A stretch of DNA of 64,000 nt, taken from contig LSSL01000016.1 in NCBI GenBank assembly GCA_001953115.1, positions 1-64,000 on the forward strand, in the 5' to 3' direction. The stretch's first letter is position 1, and the number at the start of each line of letters is the position of its first letter. The translations under genes and the position numbers were made by a program. Source of the stretch: Smittium mucronatum. Its lineage: Eukaryota > Kickxellomycota > Harpellomycetes > Harpellales > Legeriomycetaceae. Below the pieces are notes generated by a model. It was not told where the DNA came from. It ran no database searches and was given only the letters and a program-made list of their open reading frames with translations. This document shows positions 49,614-62,304 of the stretch, piece by piece.

Positions 49614-51110
49614 TGTATTGGAAAGTCGGATTATTTGATACAAAAAGCTGGAAGAAATCTAACAGGAATCCAGAAAATCCACAGAATATTTGCATAATTT
49701 AGGCCCTTGAGAATTTTCAGTAGATTCAAAAATTCTCATCTTGCTGTAGAGTTAATAATAAGACTTATAAAAATAAAATTTATAACTTTTATTTACAGAA
49801 TCTCCTGGATAACTTAAGGTGGCGATAAACTTAGGAATTCTGTTATATAACGGTATATTTAAAATAAAAATGATCAAGAAAAAGAGGAAAAACATAAAAA
49901 CTTGAAAACCCTTCTAATGTACTCTTAAAAACACCTTTAAAAATGGCGATCTGAAAACAAATTTCTTCTCGCAACAAAAATAAACCTAATAACATCCGAA
50001 AAAAACTAAGTTTTCTTTTATATTGGGCTTGACACAATAAAATCAAAATACAGATAAATTCATCTTTAAATTAAAGACCAAATTATTACAAACTGTGTCT
50101 ATTTTTTTATCTTGGTTTCGAAGACGACGCTAAGTAAATTTTTATGTAGAGTATTTGCTTTAAAATTTATAGTTCAATATTAAAACATATTTATCTACTG
50201 AGATCAGATACAATTTCTACTTCTACAGCATAATAAAAAAAAATTTTCTTTTAAAATTAAGAATTATTAAGAATTATTTTTTTCTTACCAGTGGGCTTAC
50301 TACTCGATTCTGGCACAATCATAAAATTAAGCAGTCTATCAAGTCGCCCTTTAAATTAAATAATAATTATAGGAAAATATTTAACTCTTCATTGTTAAAA
50401 AATACAATAACAAAATTTTAATAGTATGTAAAAATAATATCCGAAAAAAAGATTATAGTGAGAAATAGGCTGCATCTAATTAAATATCTAGATATACCTG
50501 TGTATTTACTTTTTTCTAGGTTACAATTATCTAATGTAGAAATAAATTATATTGAGGGTTCTATAAATAAATACTTAGATAAAATCAGTAAAACTTCAGA
50601 TTTGATTAAAGATGTTTTTATAAGATATTAGACATGATAATATGTAGTAATAAATACAGAAAAAATAAAATAAAATATGTAGGAAGACCGAAGAGATAAA
50701 ATTTCCAATCAAAATGAAAGATTTTTCGATATAAATGGTCATCAACTTGAATCTAATCAGAATAAAAAATAAAATCAAGAATAAAAATAAAAAGAAGTGA
50801 TACAGGGACTGAAGGAGAGAATATATTAGCCTTAAAAAAACTATAAGAACCGAAAAAAGCTCAAATAAAACCAGAATAACACCAAAATTATTTAGAATTC
50901 TTTAATGAAGAATCGGAGATAAACACACCAGAGCATATTATTTATGACTTTCATATATATTATTCCCGATTTATCGTTATTCTGGGGTTTAATTTATTAC
51001 CTTTCTCCGAAAGAACTTACATCTGCAAAAAAACATATTTTAAAAAATCTAACCGATCACTTCAACCGACAGTTCAAATATTCATTTTGATAACCGATAA
51101 TACTTATTAA
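49614..51110 (+). pseudogene. Decayed LINE (non-LTR retrotransposon) C-terminal region
   Basis: Four plus-strand pieces line up in LINE order. At 49614-49850 one frame with two stops reads LIQKAGRNLTGIQKIHRIFA and ends ISWIT-stop-GGDKLRNS, like the post-RT motif I-x-P-x-L-T-Y-G-x-E-x-W with Tyr mutated to TAA. A second piece near 50290-50420 reads SGLTTRFWHNHKIKQSIKSP. A third, 50425-50628, is open for 68 codons (LHLIKYLDIPVYLLFSRLQL). A fourth, 50880-51107, is open for 76 codons and contains NYLEFFNEESEINTPEHIIY then DF, like the terminal CCHC word (C-x2-C ... E-T-P-E-H-x4-C) with the Cys residues replaced by Tyr and Phe. The catalytic RT box was not found. Confidence 0.5.
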
Positions 51111-54100
51111 AACGAAGGATGGTAGCTTTAAATTATGATTTGATTTATAAGGACTAAATTCTATTAACATCAAGTATGTATACCTAATTTCGAGTATAAA
51201 TGATACTTTATAGTTATTTATAGCAAAGCGCAATGAAAATTGACACTTGGAGAACACATAACCTATCAAGGGTAAAAAATGGGCAAATATGTAATTTTGA
51301 ATTAAGATACTTAAAAATTTGATTTGATGACCAGATAATCGTTTTCAACCTCACTATTGCTCCTAGAAAATTTGAGCACTTCAAAAAATATCTTTAAGAG
51401 GGGATTTGAAAAATTGTTTTATATTATGTTAATATTATATATTTATTTATTCTTTCGGTGTATATGAGCATACGAATTACGTTAAATCAGTACTGGAATA
51501 ACTTTTAAAAAAAATACCATATTTTAATCTTGAAAAATATTAATTTGACTCAAATGAGACTGGTTTCTATTAACACATAATACACAACCAATTTATTGGA
51601 CCAGACCCTTAAATACAAAAAAATCTTGAAAAATGAGGCACTCCAACAACTTTTAAAATTTATTTTAATTCAACCTATTTGAAAAAAATACGGTTAATTA
51701 ACAATAAATATCTCTTAAATATATCCGCCCTAGCCAAACTGTACAAAAAATAAAATATTTTAATATGGACATCAGAATGAGAATTTTTTTAAAAAAAAAT
51801 TATAAAAGCCCAAAACTACATAACTTTCCTAAAAGTATCTGATTCTGATTAACAGTATATACTAGAAATCTTCACATCGAAATTTATAATTATTGGTGAT
51901 TTATTGCAATTTGAAATTTTTTTTTGTAAGGTAACTATATAATAATGTATATTTTGATAGAAGAATAGATGAAACTCGCAATAATATCATGAAATTGAAT
52001 TTTTTAAAAATTTTACTTTTCTAAAATAATATTATCCAGATTATTTATTTTTTTTGGTTGGTTGCTCATTATAGACGAATTTACCTGACTAGTTTTATAA
52101 TTATAAGAGTCTAATTATAATTTATCATTGCATATATTATCAAAAAATTAGGGTTTAAAAATAAGAAATAGGACTGATAATATTAAATTTAATATTTGCA
52201 GCAATAATCTTTGTAATAATTTAATATATGAAGTAAAAAGTATATATAAGGTCAAATACGATTTTAAATACCCAAACTTTGCAAAATAAATTAGATAAAA
52301 CGAAAATTCGAATTTAAAGACATTAATTTATAGCTATCCTGATAAATATTGCAATAAAAATATTTTTTAATTAATTTATAAGCATAATAGTGCGAGAAAT
52401 TTTTTTTAGCAAAACAGACCTTTTTATTTAATCTGATTTTTGAATAATTTTTCGCTCTTGAAAAAACTATAGATTAAGAAATAAGATATTATTTATTATT
52501 TTGTTGATAAATAGATAAATTGATAATTTAATACTAAGTGTTTTTACAAAAATAAACTTTTGATATTATCAAAATAATTTTATGAGTTTCCATATATTTT
52601 ATATAATCCAAGTATAAATTTTTATTCAAAATTCAAAATAAAAAAGTTATCATCAATACTACAATTTTAAAGTATTTCAGAAAAAAAATTGACTAATGAT
52701 CAAATTCTAGTCAAAATTGATTTACTTTTTAATATTTTCTATCTCAATTGATTAATAATAATCTTTAACACTAAATTACAGAACATGTTTATTATTATAT
52801 CCAAAAAAAATTATTACTAATTAAATTAATAATTTTTATCATATTATTTTTAATATCTTTAGACCTATTTTTATCAAGAATAAAAACACTTCGATATTTT
52901 ATTTAGAGCTAGAATTATAAAGCAAAAATAAATTTATTTATTCAAATATTGCTATAATTTTTTTTTTAATCCAGGTAAATGAGTAATTATTCTCTGTATT
53001 ATTTATTAAATGGGAATTTTTTTTAGAGTTTTAATGTCCTATATTAAAATTATTATTTAAAATTACATATTAATTTGAGCTATGTTTTCGCACGGAAATT
53101 AAATCTAAAATTTTAAGAAAAATAATATTTTTATTCATTTAAAATTTTTTATAATAATAATTATTTTATGCTAAGATAATATGGTTTAATTATCTTTCAA
53201 ATTTACAAGTATATTTTTACAAATAATATTTTGAGCCTCAAATAAGTCATTTTATGGGGCCCATCAAAATATTAAAAACTCAAAATTAATTAAATGTGAT
53301 TCGTGTTTGCTGATAATAACATTCAAAAAACTCATCCATAAAATAATTTTGTATCGATTTTGATTTAATTTTAAAAAATTTATTATTTAATTATTTTAAA
53401 CTTATATTTTTCCATTTTTTTATGATTTGTATACATATATATACATAAGCTCCTAAAATAAGCTAAATATTGACGTTATTTAAAATTTACGAACAAAATA
53501 TATATTTTATAATAATTAGGAAGTTTTAGAATACTCAAATGCTTTATCTAAAAAAAAGATTACAAAATTTTTTATTTTTTTTTTGAGATTAAATTTATAT
53601 TGTTAAATTTTTTTTTTTTTTTCGCATTACATTATATTTTTTGGTGACAGTCATTCAAATTTTCGATTAAGGACATATAATTATTCAAAAAAAAAAAATT
53701 CGGAGATAGAAAGGAATTTTTTCAAGTTAATTTCAGAATACTGGAAACTAATTTTTCAATTCATTTTGATCTCAATAACTTAGAATTTTATTAATAACGA
53801 ACTTTAGTTTATATCTTTACAACATTTGTGGAATTATTTAAAACTTTAATAAAAAATATCAAATTATTTTTTTATTGAAGGGGGTATAAGATAGAAATTT
53901 TATTAAAATAATAAGTTTTTTATTATTTCAGGTCAAGAAATCCCTTAAATATTTCGCATTTTTTATCATTTTATACTATTTAAAAATATTATCTTGGGTG
54001 ATGAAAATTGAAATCCCATATTCATGTAGATTTATATCATTTTAGAAATGTTCTGAAATTTAATCTTCATATTCCTAAAATTTTCTTTTAATTTTATGAC

Positions 54101-57100
54101 ATAAAAACTAATAAAATCGGTAATAACTATTTATTTGCATTTTAATAAATCTTTTTTGCGTATTTTTTTGTATTTGCTGCATGTTTCAATTCCAATTAAA
54201 TATTTTTAGATTTTTTGGAATGATTAAAAAATTAAATTGGATCTTTTTCATTTCACTAAGTTTCTTTGTTATATCACGATTTTTTTAGGTTTACCCGACT
54301 TGCATTCCTTGAAGTTAATGAATATTTTTTTGAGCTTGTAAAAAATCTTGAATCTTTAAAAGTAATTCAAACTATAATTTTTGGTGTCTCAAATATTATA
54401 AATTATAAACTTAGGAATATATTCCAGTTTTACTAAGAGATTAAGTAAATATTCACATAAAACCTTTAAAATTACCTCCAAAGAGAAATAAGTCGATGTA
54501 AATCATATTTTATTTTTATTGAATAAAAAAAAATTATTCAGCAGTTTACATTTTCAAAGTAAAATCCAGTATATTAATTAATTTAAAAATTTTTATTCTT
54601 AAAATAAGCTGATTAAAGCATTATGTTCTTTGGTTTAATTTTTTTTTCGAAAAAATTCTAATTGAATTTGATTTTGAATTACGGAACTAAAAAAAAAACC
54701 CTAAAAAAACTAATTTTCAAAAATCCTAATGAATAATTATAAGAACGCCTATTATATTAATACTCTTAAAAATTTATTAATTAATTTTTTCAGATTTAAC
54801 AAGGTTAAAAAATAAAGCTGTGATTTGTTTGCATTAGTTTATTAAACAATTACTAGATCTCTAGCATATCTTTAAAAAAATGATATTAAAGTTTGAGATT
54901 GATAATTTTAAGAAAAAATAATAACTAAACACAAAAAACTCATTAAATATAAAAAACTAATACATCAATCACAAAATAAAATAAAAAATTCTAAATTAGT
55001 TTTTTTATTTAAACAAATCTTTCCATTATAGTCTCTAAATAATTTTACTTTTTATACATGATTATAATTTTGAAAAATAATTGAGGGTGATTTTTTATTA
55101 TCTCTTCATGAATTATTGAAATAATTTCAAAATTTTAAACCAAGAGATCAAAATCTGATTTTAAAATAGATTATTATTATATTTGAAACATATTAAATTT
55201 CAGCTTTTTATGAACTATACATTTTATTCTGGAATAAAAATCAAACTCAGTAAAACATAAAAATAAAAATAAATCTATTAAGATCTAATATAACTAAATT
55301 CTACATTGATAAATTGGTTTTCATGTATCAATAATTCTTATTCATAGAACTGTTGTAGAAAAAAATAGAATTATACAATTAATCAATTGTTAAATTTTCA
55401 TTTCATAGCACTTTTTTTAAAAAATATTATCGAAAAGTACGATTTTTTTGAAATAATAATTATTTAGAACTTAACCTCACTATTTTTTATGGTCCAATTT
55501 CAAGAAAAGTATTAAAAAAATACGATAATATATTACTTCGATTATTATAAATTATTTCTCAATTTCGTAACAGTTTTTTATTTATAAATCGCTGTGAGTA
55601 TTATTAAAGATAAAAACTGGTATTTCGTAGATAATACAGTACAATTTATATATTTTTATTTTTATAAAAAATAATTTTTCGAGATATAGGCAATATAAAA
55701 ACTTGCAATATAATATGCTTGTAAATTTTAGAGGACTTGAAACATAAAAGTTGATGATTTTTATTTTGAAAGAATAAAATAAAACATAAATAATTCTGTT
55801 AAATTGAATTTTAAAAAAAAATTTACTATTATTTAAATAATATATGTAAATTATATTTTAAAATTGTAAAAAAAAACTGTATAAATATGAAATCAACTTT
55901 TTTTTGGCTTGATTGGGATGAAAATAAATCTCTATAAATTTATTTGAAAATTATAAACTAGATATTATCTTATGCAACACTTTTTACAATAAATTTAAAA
56001 TTAAAAGATATAAGAAAATAAATCTGCTAAAAAAGTCTATTTTATAATTTATTATTTCAGCAAATGTGACCTATTATTAAAAACCGCTTTTTAATAAATA
56101 AAAAAAAATAAGCACTTTAAACTTTGAGGTTAAATGTATTTTTTTTTGTAAAAATAAAAATAAAATTCAGTTAATTATCATATTAATTTTTTATTTGAAC
56201 TAATTGAGTAAGTATAAATTAATTCAGATTGTAATCTCTTTATGAACTCTGTTAATATTTTTAATAATAAGGGTGTTTCAAAGAAAACTGTATTTGAACT
56301 ATTGAGAATTTCAATAATAGCAACGAAATCTATTGGTTTTTATACATATTTTTTTCATAATAGAATAAAAATAATTACCTATTTCGTTAATAACTGACTA
56401 AAAAAAAATTTTGAAAAAAATACAATAATTAATATTCTTTACAGCCTAAAATAGTAATCGAAAAAAACTTATAGGAAATTGGGGTATAAGATCCAGTCAC
56501 TTTGTTCAAAAAATTAAAATGATTTTAATTACGAAACTCTTATTTAACTTCTCTTTTTTTCTCGATATTACTTGATCCTCAACGATATCAAATGAATCAA
56601 AAATTAGCTTATAAAATTTTAGTGTGTCGATTTTTTTGAAAAAATACACTTAAAATTTTTTTTGATAAGTGTTACCATAATTTAATTGAATTAAGTTATA
56701 GGAGATTATTTCATTTCATGTCTCAGTACTTCGTAAGTCCTTACAATAGTCGCTGAATTTCTCAATATTGACTAACATAATCTTTCACATTCTCAATATA
56801 AGATGGAGCTTTGCGCTTGGCAAAAAAATATCAGAAATTTTCTTTTTATTGATTTTTTTTTTGGTATTTTACATTTAGTATTTTTATTATTTAAATTATT
56901 ATTAATATTAATTTGGTTATAAAAATGTTAAAATTTCAGTTAAACGTATAACTCAAGGTTTTATTAATAAATGATCTTATTTGCTTAATTCTTAATTCTT
57001 TTTGAGGTTAAATTATAAGAAAATGAAGGGTTTTCTTCTCCGTAATATTTATTCCTCCATAATCTTTTATATATATATTTTTTTATTTGAATCGTTTTTT

Positions 57101-57117
57101 ACCTCTAATAAATATAA
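51111..57117. other. 6 kb of AT-rich DNA without recognisable genes
   Basis: An alternative minus-strand frame at 51269-51057 (70 codons, no ATG start) overlaps the LINE end and is probably its shadow. Beyond it I see only short low-complexity frames. Confidence 0.6.
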
Positions 57118-57762
57118 TTCTAAAAAAAAGCGATTTTTTACACCCTTTTAAATCAAATTAAAAAAATGTGGAATCAAATAAAAAAAATTAAAAAAAATTT
57201 TCGGAAAATTCAAAGAAATATAATATAAGTAAATATTAATCCGAAATAAATTTTTTGATTCGAAGAAAAGCGGATTAAATTCGAAAAAAGTAAATTCAAT
57301 ATAAAACTTAATAAAAATTGATACGAAATATTGCAACAAATTAAAACAGCAACTTTTTTAAATTGGAAAAAACTAAATTAAAATCGGTAAAAATAAAATA
57401 AATACTGAATAGTTTCTTATTTAGTTATTTTCCCTTATTTGAGACTCTATAAAAGCTAAAAATGTGCTTTAATTTATTAAAATGGAGATATTTTGTAATT
57501 ATTAAATTTTAAGTTAATGTAATAAACACTTTAAATTCCTGAATATTTTAGAATCCCAAATTGAAAATTCATCTTTAAAAATTTGGAAGTCCTTGAAATA
57601 AAAGGAAATAAAATTATACACTTGCCAAAATGAAAAAAAAATTTGAAAAATTATTATTAGAAACTAGAAAAAAAAACACTGATGAATATTTACAAAAAAA
57701 AAACACATTTTAATTATGAAATTTCTTTTGGGAAATGAATTTAAAAAAATAAATTAAAAAAT
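57118..57762 (+). repeat. Left terminal inverted repeat, 645 bp
   Basis: Pairs base for base with 59312-59956. Differences include A/G changes near 57517 and 57526 and two changes near 57220-57230. Confidence 0.9.
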
Positions 57763-58303
57763 TAGTGTAAATATTCAAAAATATGGCAAAAATTTTAGTT
57801 AGGAATTTTTCTTAGGGGATGAAAAGAAAAAAAGGCGAAAAAATTAATAAATATCATTGCATCCATTTACTGGAAGAAAATTTTGTGACTTAAATGAATG
57901 ATTTAATTTGTCTTTATGGAAAAAAAAAACGACAAATATAAAATTTAACTTTTACATAAAAGCTAAAGCAATTGAATCTTTTAAATTTATTATAAAATAT
58001 TTCACTTAGTAGTTCAAAATAGGAAATATTGTATATTTCTTAAAAATATATTAGAAACCATTCATTCCCCGAAATCATATCTTTAAGCTTTATCGCATCA
58101 AAAAAAAAAGGATTTTTTTATGAAATTTTCAGACATTTCAGGAGTTGATATCACAACCTACTCGTTTATTCATTTCATTTTATCCCATCTAGCCACTATT
58201 TATTGTAGGACCCCATAACGAACTCCTTTGTAAAGAACCCTAAATTTTTCGAAAATTATTTTTTTATCTTGAATTTAATTACGCTACAAGTTTTTCAATA
58301 AAG

Positions 58304-58531
58304 TTAGTCATCAGAGATTAGGGGCCAAAAAAAGTTTTTCAGCTCCAGGATATGAAAAACTATCATATTATTTTCTCCCATGGCATCTATCAAAATACGA
58401 AAGAAATAAATTTTCGATTCGGATACCCCATTAACCATAGTCTTATGTATGAGTCCTACAACTTTTTCGTTGCATTTTTCAACTGTAATTTTTTTAATTT
58501 TTGTTGTAAATTTAGCATCCCATTGGAGCAT
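58304..58531 (-). CDS. Element-internal protein of unknown function, 75 aa
   Basis: An ATG at 58531 opens MLQWDAKFTTKIKKITVEKC, continues NEKVVGLIHKTMVNGVSESK, IYFFRILIDAMGENNMIVFH and ends LELKNFFWPLISDD with TAA at 58306-58304. Codon use is balanced (GAC, GGA, CTC, CTG, CCC present) against a very AT-rich background, which argues for real or recent coding. It lies downstream of the 58971-58798 piece on the same strand, so both may belong to one transposase gene, spliced or broken. The start codon sits inside a perfect hairpin. I see no DDE motif that I can assign and no family I recognise. Confidence 0.35.
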   Translation of the reverse strand: MLQWDAKFTTKIKKITVEKCNEKVVGLIHKTMVNGVSESKIYFFRILIDAMGENNMIVFHILELKNFFWPLISDD

Positions 58532-58542
58532 AGTGCTCCAAT
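58522..58542. repeat. Perfect 9-bp hairpin over the start codon of the 75-aa frame
   Basis: ATTGGAGCA, loop TAG, TGCTCCAAT. The minus-strand ATG at 58531-58529 is at its tip. In RNA it could hide or mark the start; in DNA it could be a binding site. Confidence 0.75.
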
Positions 58543-58797
58543 TGTGTGAAAATTGAAAATTTAGTCTTAAGCATTTTTATGGTAGGTATTTTTCCTCTTT
58601 TGCTGTGAACCTCGGTTTTTTTAAAAGTGAAAATTTAAAAAAACTGAATACGTAGTTTCACGTTTTCATTATTTATATGGGATTTTTTTTGGGAGAATTT
58701 CTAGGGATTCCCTTAACAGAAAAATTTTAAATTCAAACATTCAACTTATTTTTTGAATAAAAAAATCTATATTTTTAATTAAAAAAATTAAACTCCG

Positions 58798-58971
58798 TTA
58801 TTCTTTTAGGGTATATAGATGAATTTCCTTCAATTTTTGGATCATAAATCCCGAATTACCTTCATTACATTTCTTATGACCAGCTCTAATCTTTCGTTTT
58901 GTAAATGGGAATATTTTTCCCAATTGAATCAGGCCGTAAGCAGTCAAAGCTATTGTGTCTGGGAGAATATT
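58798..58971 (-). CDS. Element-internal coding piece, 57 open codons
   Basis: On the minus strand, between stops, a frame reads ILPDTIALTAYGLIQLGKIF, then PFTKRKIRAGHKKCNEGNSG, then FMIQKLKEIHLYTLKE and TAA at 58800-58798. The mix of Gly, Cys, His, Lys and Asp residues is far from what AT-rich random DNA gives, so it is probably an exon or fragment of the element's protein. A competing ATG frame lies on the plus strand over the same DNA (58905-59141, beginning MGIFFPIESGRKQSK). I recognise neither, and no ATG starts this piece. A spliced transposase is possible. Confidence 0.3.
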   Translation of the reverse strand, partial: NILPDTIALTAYGLIQLGKIFPFTKRKIRAGHKKCNEGNSGFMIQKLKEIHLYTLKE

Positions 58972-59141
58972 TAAAATTTACAATAGCTCCTATTTTCGAA
59001 AAAATTAATCGCAGCAAAACTAACAGAAATATTATATTTCATGTACTCTCGCTTAATATCATCGAAATAGCTAAATCCTTAATTTCGAGATGTTTGAATA
59101 AAAAGAAATCAATCAAAATTCAATCACTCGTTAAAAATTGA
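58905..59141 (+). CDS. Alternative plus-strand frame in the element core, 78 aa
   Basis: An ATG at 58905 opens MGIFFPIESGRKQSKLLCLG, then EYLKFTIAPIFEKINRSKTN, ending in a basic tail before TGA at 59139-59141. Its composition is also protein-like. Because it overlaps the minus-strand piece at 58971-58798 antisense over about 67 bases, and only the minus strand has a second convincing frame, I rank it second. No domain recognised. Confidence 0.22.
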   Translation: MGIFFPIESGRKQSKLLCLGEYLKFTIAPIFEKINRSKTNRNIIFHVLSLNIIEIAKSLISRCLNKKKSIKIQSLVKN

Positions 59142-59311
59142 TAGTTAGTTATTAAAAAAAAATTTATTAGTATTACCGATGTAAAAATCAACATTTTTCA
59201 TGTTTCAAGAAAAAAAAATTTATTAATTTTCCTCTATTTATAAAATGAGAAATTAAACGGACATTATTAAATCACACAATATATTATTAAAAAATAAATT
59301 TAATACTCTTT

Positions 59312-59956
59312 ATTTTTTAATTTATTTTTTTAAATTCATTTCCCAAAAGAAATTTCATAATTAAAATGTGTTTTTTTTTTGTAAATATTCATCAGTGTTT
59401 TTTTTTCTAGTTTCTAATAATAATTTTTCAAATTTTTTTTTCATTTTGGCAAGTGTATAATTTTATTTCCTTTTATTTCAAGGACTTCCAAATTTTTAAA
59501 GATGAATTTTCAATTTGGGATTCTAAAATATTCAGGAATTTAAAGTGTTTATCACATTAACCTAAAATTGAATAATTACAAAATATCGCCATTTTAATAA
59601 ATTAAAGCACATTTTTAGCTTTTATAGAGTCTCAAATAAGGGAAAATAACCAAATAAGAAACTATTCAGTATTTATTTTATTTTTACCGATTTTAATTTA
59701 GTTTTTTCCAATTTAAAAAAGTTGCTGTTTTAATTTGTTGCAATATTTCGTATCGATTTTTATTAAGTTTTATATTGAATTTACTTTTTTCGAATTTAAT
59801 CCGCTTTTCTTCGAATCAAAACATTTATTTCGGATTAATATTTACTTAAATTATATTTATTTGAATTTTCCGAAAATTTTTTTTAATTTTTTTTATTTGA
59901 TTCCACATTTTTTTAATTTGATTTAAAAGGGTGTAAAAAATCGCTTTTTTTTAGAA
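59312..59956 (-). repeat. Right terminal inverted repeat, 645 bp
   Basis: Reverse complement of 57118-57762. The similarity stops sharply at both its inner and outer ends. Confidence 0.9.
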
Positions 59957-60070
59957 ATATATTGAATGACACTACATTTTTTGAATTAACATTATATGAG
60001 CAATTATCATAAATTTTAAATTTTTTTAAATTTTTGTACCTGTATTAATTAATTGACTAATCGATAAATT

Positions 60071-60093
60071 GATTTTGATTTTGATTTTGATTT
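60071..60093. repeat. GATTTT hexamer repeat
   Basis: Three full units and a partial fourth. Confidence 0.85.
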
Positions 60094-60546
60094 GCTTTTA
60101 ATAAAAATTTCATATTTTCACTATAAAATCTTGTTTTTTTTGTTATATTTAACCCATTTTTTGAAGACTATAAATTTTTCTAAGATATCAGACTTAAAGA
60201 AAAAAAAATTCCAACTTGAATTGATATATAATACTGCTTTAAATTTATGAATTATATTAAAATTTGGTCTATTATGATTATTTCTAATATCAGCAAATAA
60301 ATATAATCTCATAATTTTATCTTTATCATGAAATAAAAAGAGAAAAATGAAATAAAAATGAAATTTTGGTGTCTGTATTGAAGACCTAAAAGACAATTCA
60401 TAAAAATTTTTAACCTGTTAAACCTCTGAATTAAAAAAATACCATCTTATAAAAACTAATTATTTCTGCAAAAAATCCATTTATTTATTAATTTTTCATT
60501 TTTGGAATTTCATTGGACATAAATTAGGCATAATGTCTCGTAGATG

Positions 60547-60585
60547 AAAATTTCAGTAGTTTTTCAGTCACATCACTGAAATTTT
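60547..60585. repeat. Perfect 11-bp hairpin
   Basis: AAAATTTCAGT (60547-60557) and ACTGAAATTTT (60575-60585) around a 17-base loop. No U-run or gene lies next to it that would make it a terminator. Confidence 0.6.
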
Positions 60586-61588
60586 AGATCGATGACAGAT
60601 AAAAAATATTAATCAAAACATTTAATTCGTTATTTGAGATTACCAGATAAATTTTTCGATTATTAAACGCATTCTTTTTTATTAATCTCCAATTCCACTT
60701 ATTAATTTACAATAATTTTTATTAGATTCCAAAATCTTTAATTTGAATTTAATCCAAATCATTCGAAATCCATATAATTTGCTTCAATATTTATTTTAAA
60801 TAATGAAAATTTTTGGCAATAATTTAATTTGATTTTTTTATTAAAAAGGATCAATTTAATCTGCTAAAAATCATATTAGCATTATATAAAAAATAAAAAT
60901 AGGAATGATTCTAAAAAATCACACAAGATTAATTTGATATGAATATCTATCCCGGAAAATCTACCCAATGATATAGAGTTTAATTTTTTATGTGTTTTAG
61001 CGACCTATATGGTTTTGAGACTATGTTATTTTGATATCAATATTATTTTTATTTGTTATTATTGGCCTAATATCTTTTTCGATCTTGGCAATTTATCAAA
61101 TAAAATTCAAAAATGATTATGTGATTTATTTTTAAATATATAATAGAAATTTGATGTAATCTTTAACCTTTTTTAGTAATTTCACTATAAAAAAATTCAT
61201 ATATCTACCCAATAAATACTTGTATTAAAAAATAGTAATATTTAGTGGATCATATATTAAAAAAAATAATAATTATACTATTTGGCTAAAAAAAGTTTAA
61301 AATAGCTAAAAAAAATAAATAACCTTTCTTCGATAAAAGTTATATCGTTTTTCTTGCTTTAAAAAGGCACTACATACTGAAAATATAATGAAAATTATTC
61401 CGAAAGATATAAAATAGGCGAATTTAAAATATTTTTAAAGTATTTAAGGTATAAATTGATTTAATATGGATTTTTATATCTTTAATTTTTCTTTAGTTTT
61501 CAAATTCAATTGTTTATTTGAAAGAAACAGTGAATTAAATTGTAATATTTTTGTGTTTTCAAAAGCAATCGAAAAATCGATATGATTT

Positions 61589-61612
61589 CACTTGCACTTG
61601 CACTTACACTTG
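61589..61612. repeat. CACTTG hexamer repeat, four units
   Basis: CACTTG, CACTTG, CACTTA, CACTTG inside the 61.0-62.9 kb element. Confidence 0.85.
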
Positions 61613-62304
61613 CTTTAGTAATTGCAATTGAGATTTTGATTGAAAATACTTTTCATTTGCAAATATTTTTGTGATTTTATTTGATTTTTTTTATTTTTTC
61701 AAAAAATAATACTAGTTCGAATTTTATTTTAATTATTTATTTGTATTAACATTTTTATTTTCTTTATTTTCTAGATTTTTTTATACTAATAAAAATAAAA
61801 AAATTTTAATTATATATTATGATATAAATTATTTAATAAATTTAATAATATAAAATTTATCACTATTTATGGTAAATTAATGGGGTTTTCGTAAATAAAC
61901 TCAATACGACAATTAAAAAACAATAAAAAAAAAAGATAAGAATAAAAATAATAGACTTCCCCATTTTATATTGAAATCGATATGAACTAAGAATAAGGTT
62001 TTATAATTATAAAAATAACTTTAAATAAAAAGTGTTTATGAAAAGACAAAATAAAATTTTGGAATACCTAGAGTTCAATGAATTTAATAAAGTGGATAAT
62101 ACCTAATGATCTTGTGGTCGAATTTACAGTATTTTGTAATCATATTAAATTAAAAATGTGCGCATCACTAATTTATGTGAATTATTTATAAATTAAATAT
62201 CATTATTTTCAGAAAAATATTAAAAATTAAGGGTAAAAATTTAATTTTAATCGTCCTAAAATATTAAAAAACAAGTAAATTTGCCATTTCAAAAGTAATA
62301 ATAA

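Larger units (their letters stand above)
57118..59956. mobile_element. DNA transposon with 645-bp terminal inverted repeats
   Basis: Bases 57118-57762 and 59312-59956 are reverse complements of each other over 645 bp each, with about nine or ten differences seen (about 98.5 percent identity). Ends read TTCTAAAAAAAAGCGA. The flanks AATATAAT (57111-57118) and AATATATT (starting 59955) differ at one base, a possible 8-bp target duplication overlapping the end by a base or two, but such words are common in AT-rich DNA. The 1549-bp core has clearly richer composition and contains three ATG or open frames. The mirrored 63-codon frames at 57148-57339 and 59735-59926 are merely the two arms. Near-identical arms mean a young element or ongoing gene conversion. 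Confidence 0.85.
59957..61048. other. AT-rich DNA between two inverted-repeat elements
   Basis: A 91-codon minus-strand frame at 60396-60121 begins with TTG, not ATG. Its second half (NNHNRPNFNIIHKFKAVLYI) looks faintly protein-like; I cannot assign it. It also holds a GATTTT repeat (60071-60093) and a perfect 11-bp hairpin (60547-60585). Confidence 0.5.

Noticed and set aside
49843..50046. 67-codon minus-strand frame
   Set aside because: No ATG, and it lies antisense within the plus-strand LINE remnant.
51057..51269. 70-codon minus-strand frame with fairly balanced composition
   Set aside because: No ATG start, and it overlaps the plus-strand LINE end. Probably a shadow, although the strand choice is not certain.
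57148..57339. 63-codon frame, with a near copy at 59735-59926 on the other strand
   Set aside because: They are the two arms of one inverted repeat, Phe/Ile/Asn rich, and carry no protein signal.
60121..60396. 91-codon minus-strand frame
   Set aside because: Begins with TTG and its first half is low-complexity Phe/Tyr. The second half looks slightly protein-like, but I could not assign it.
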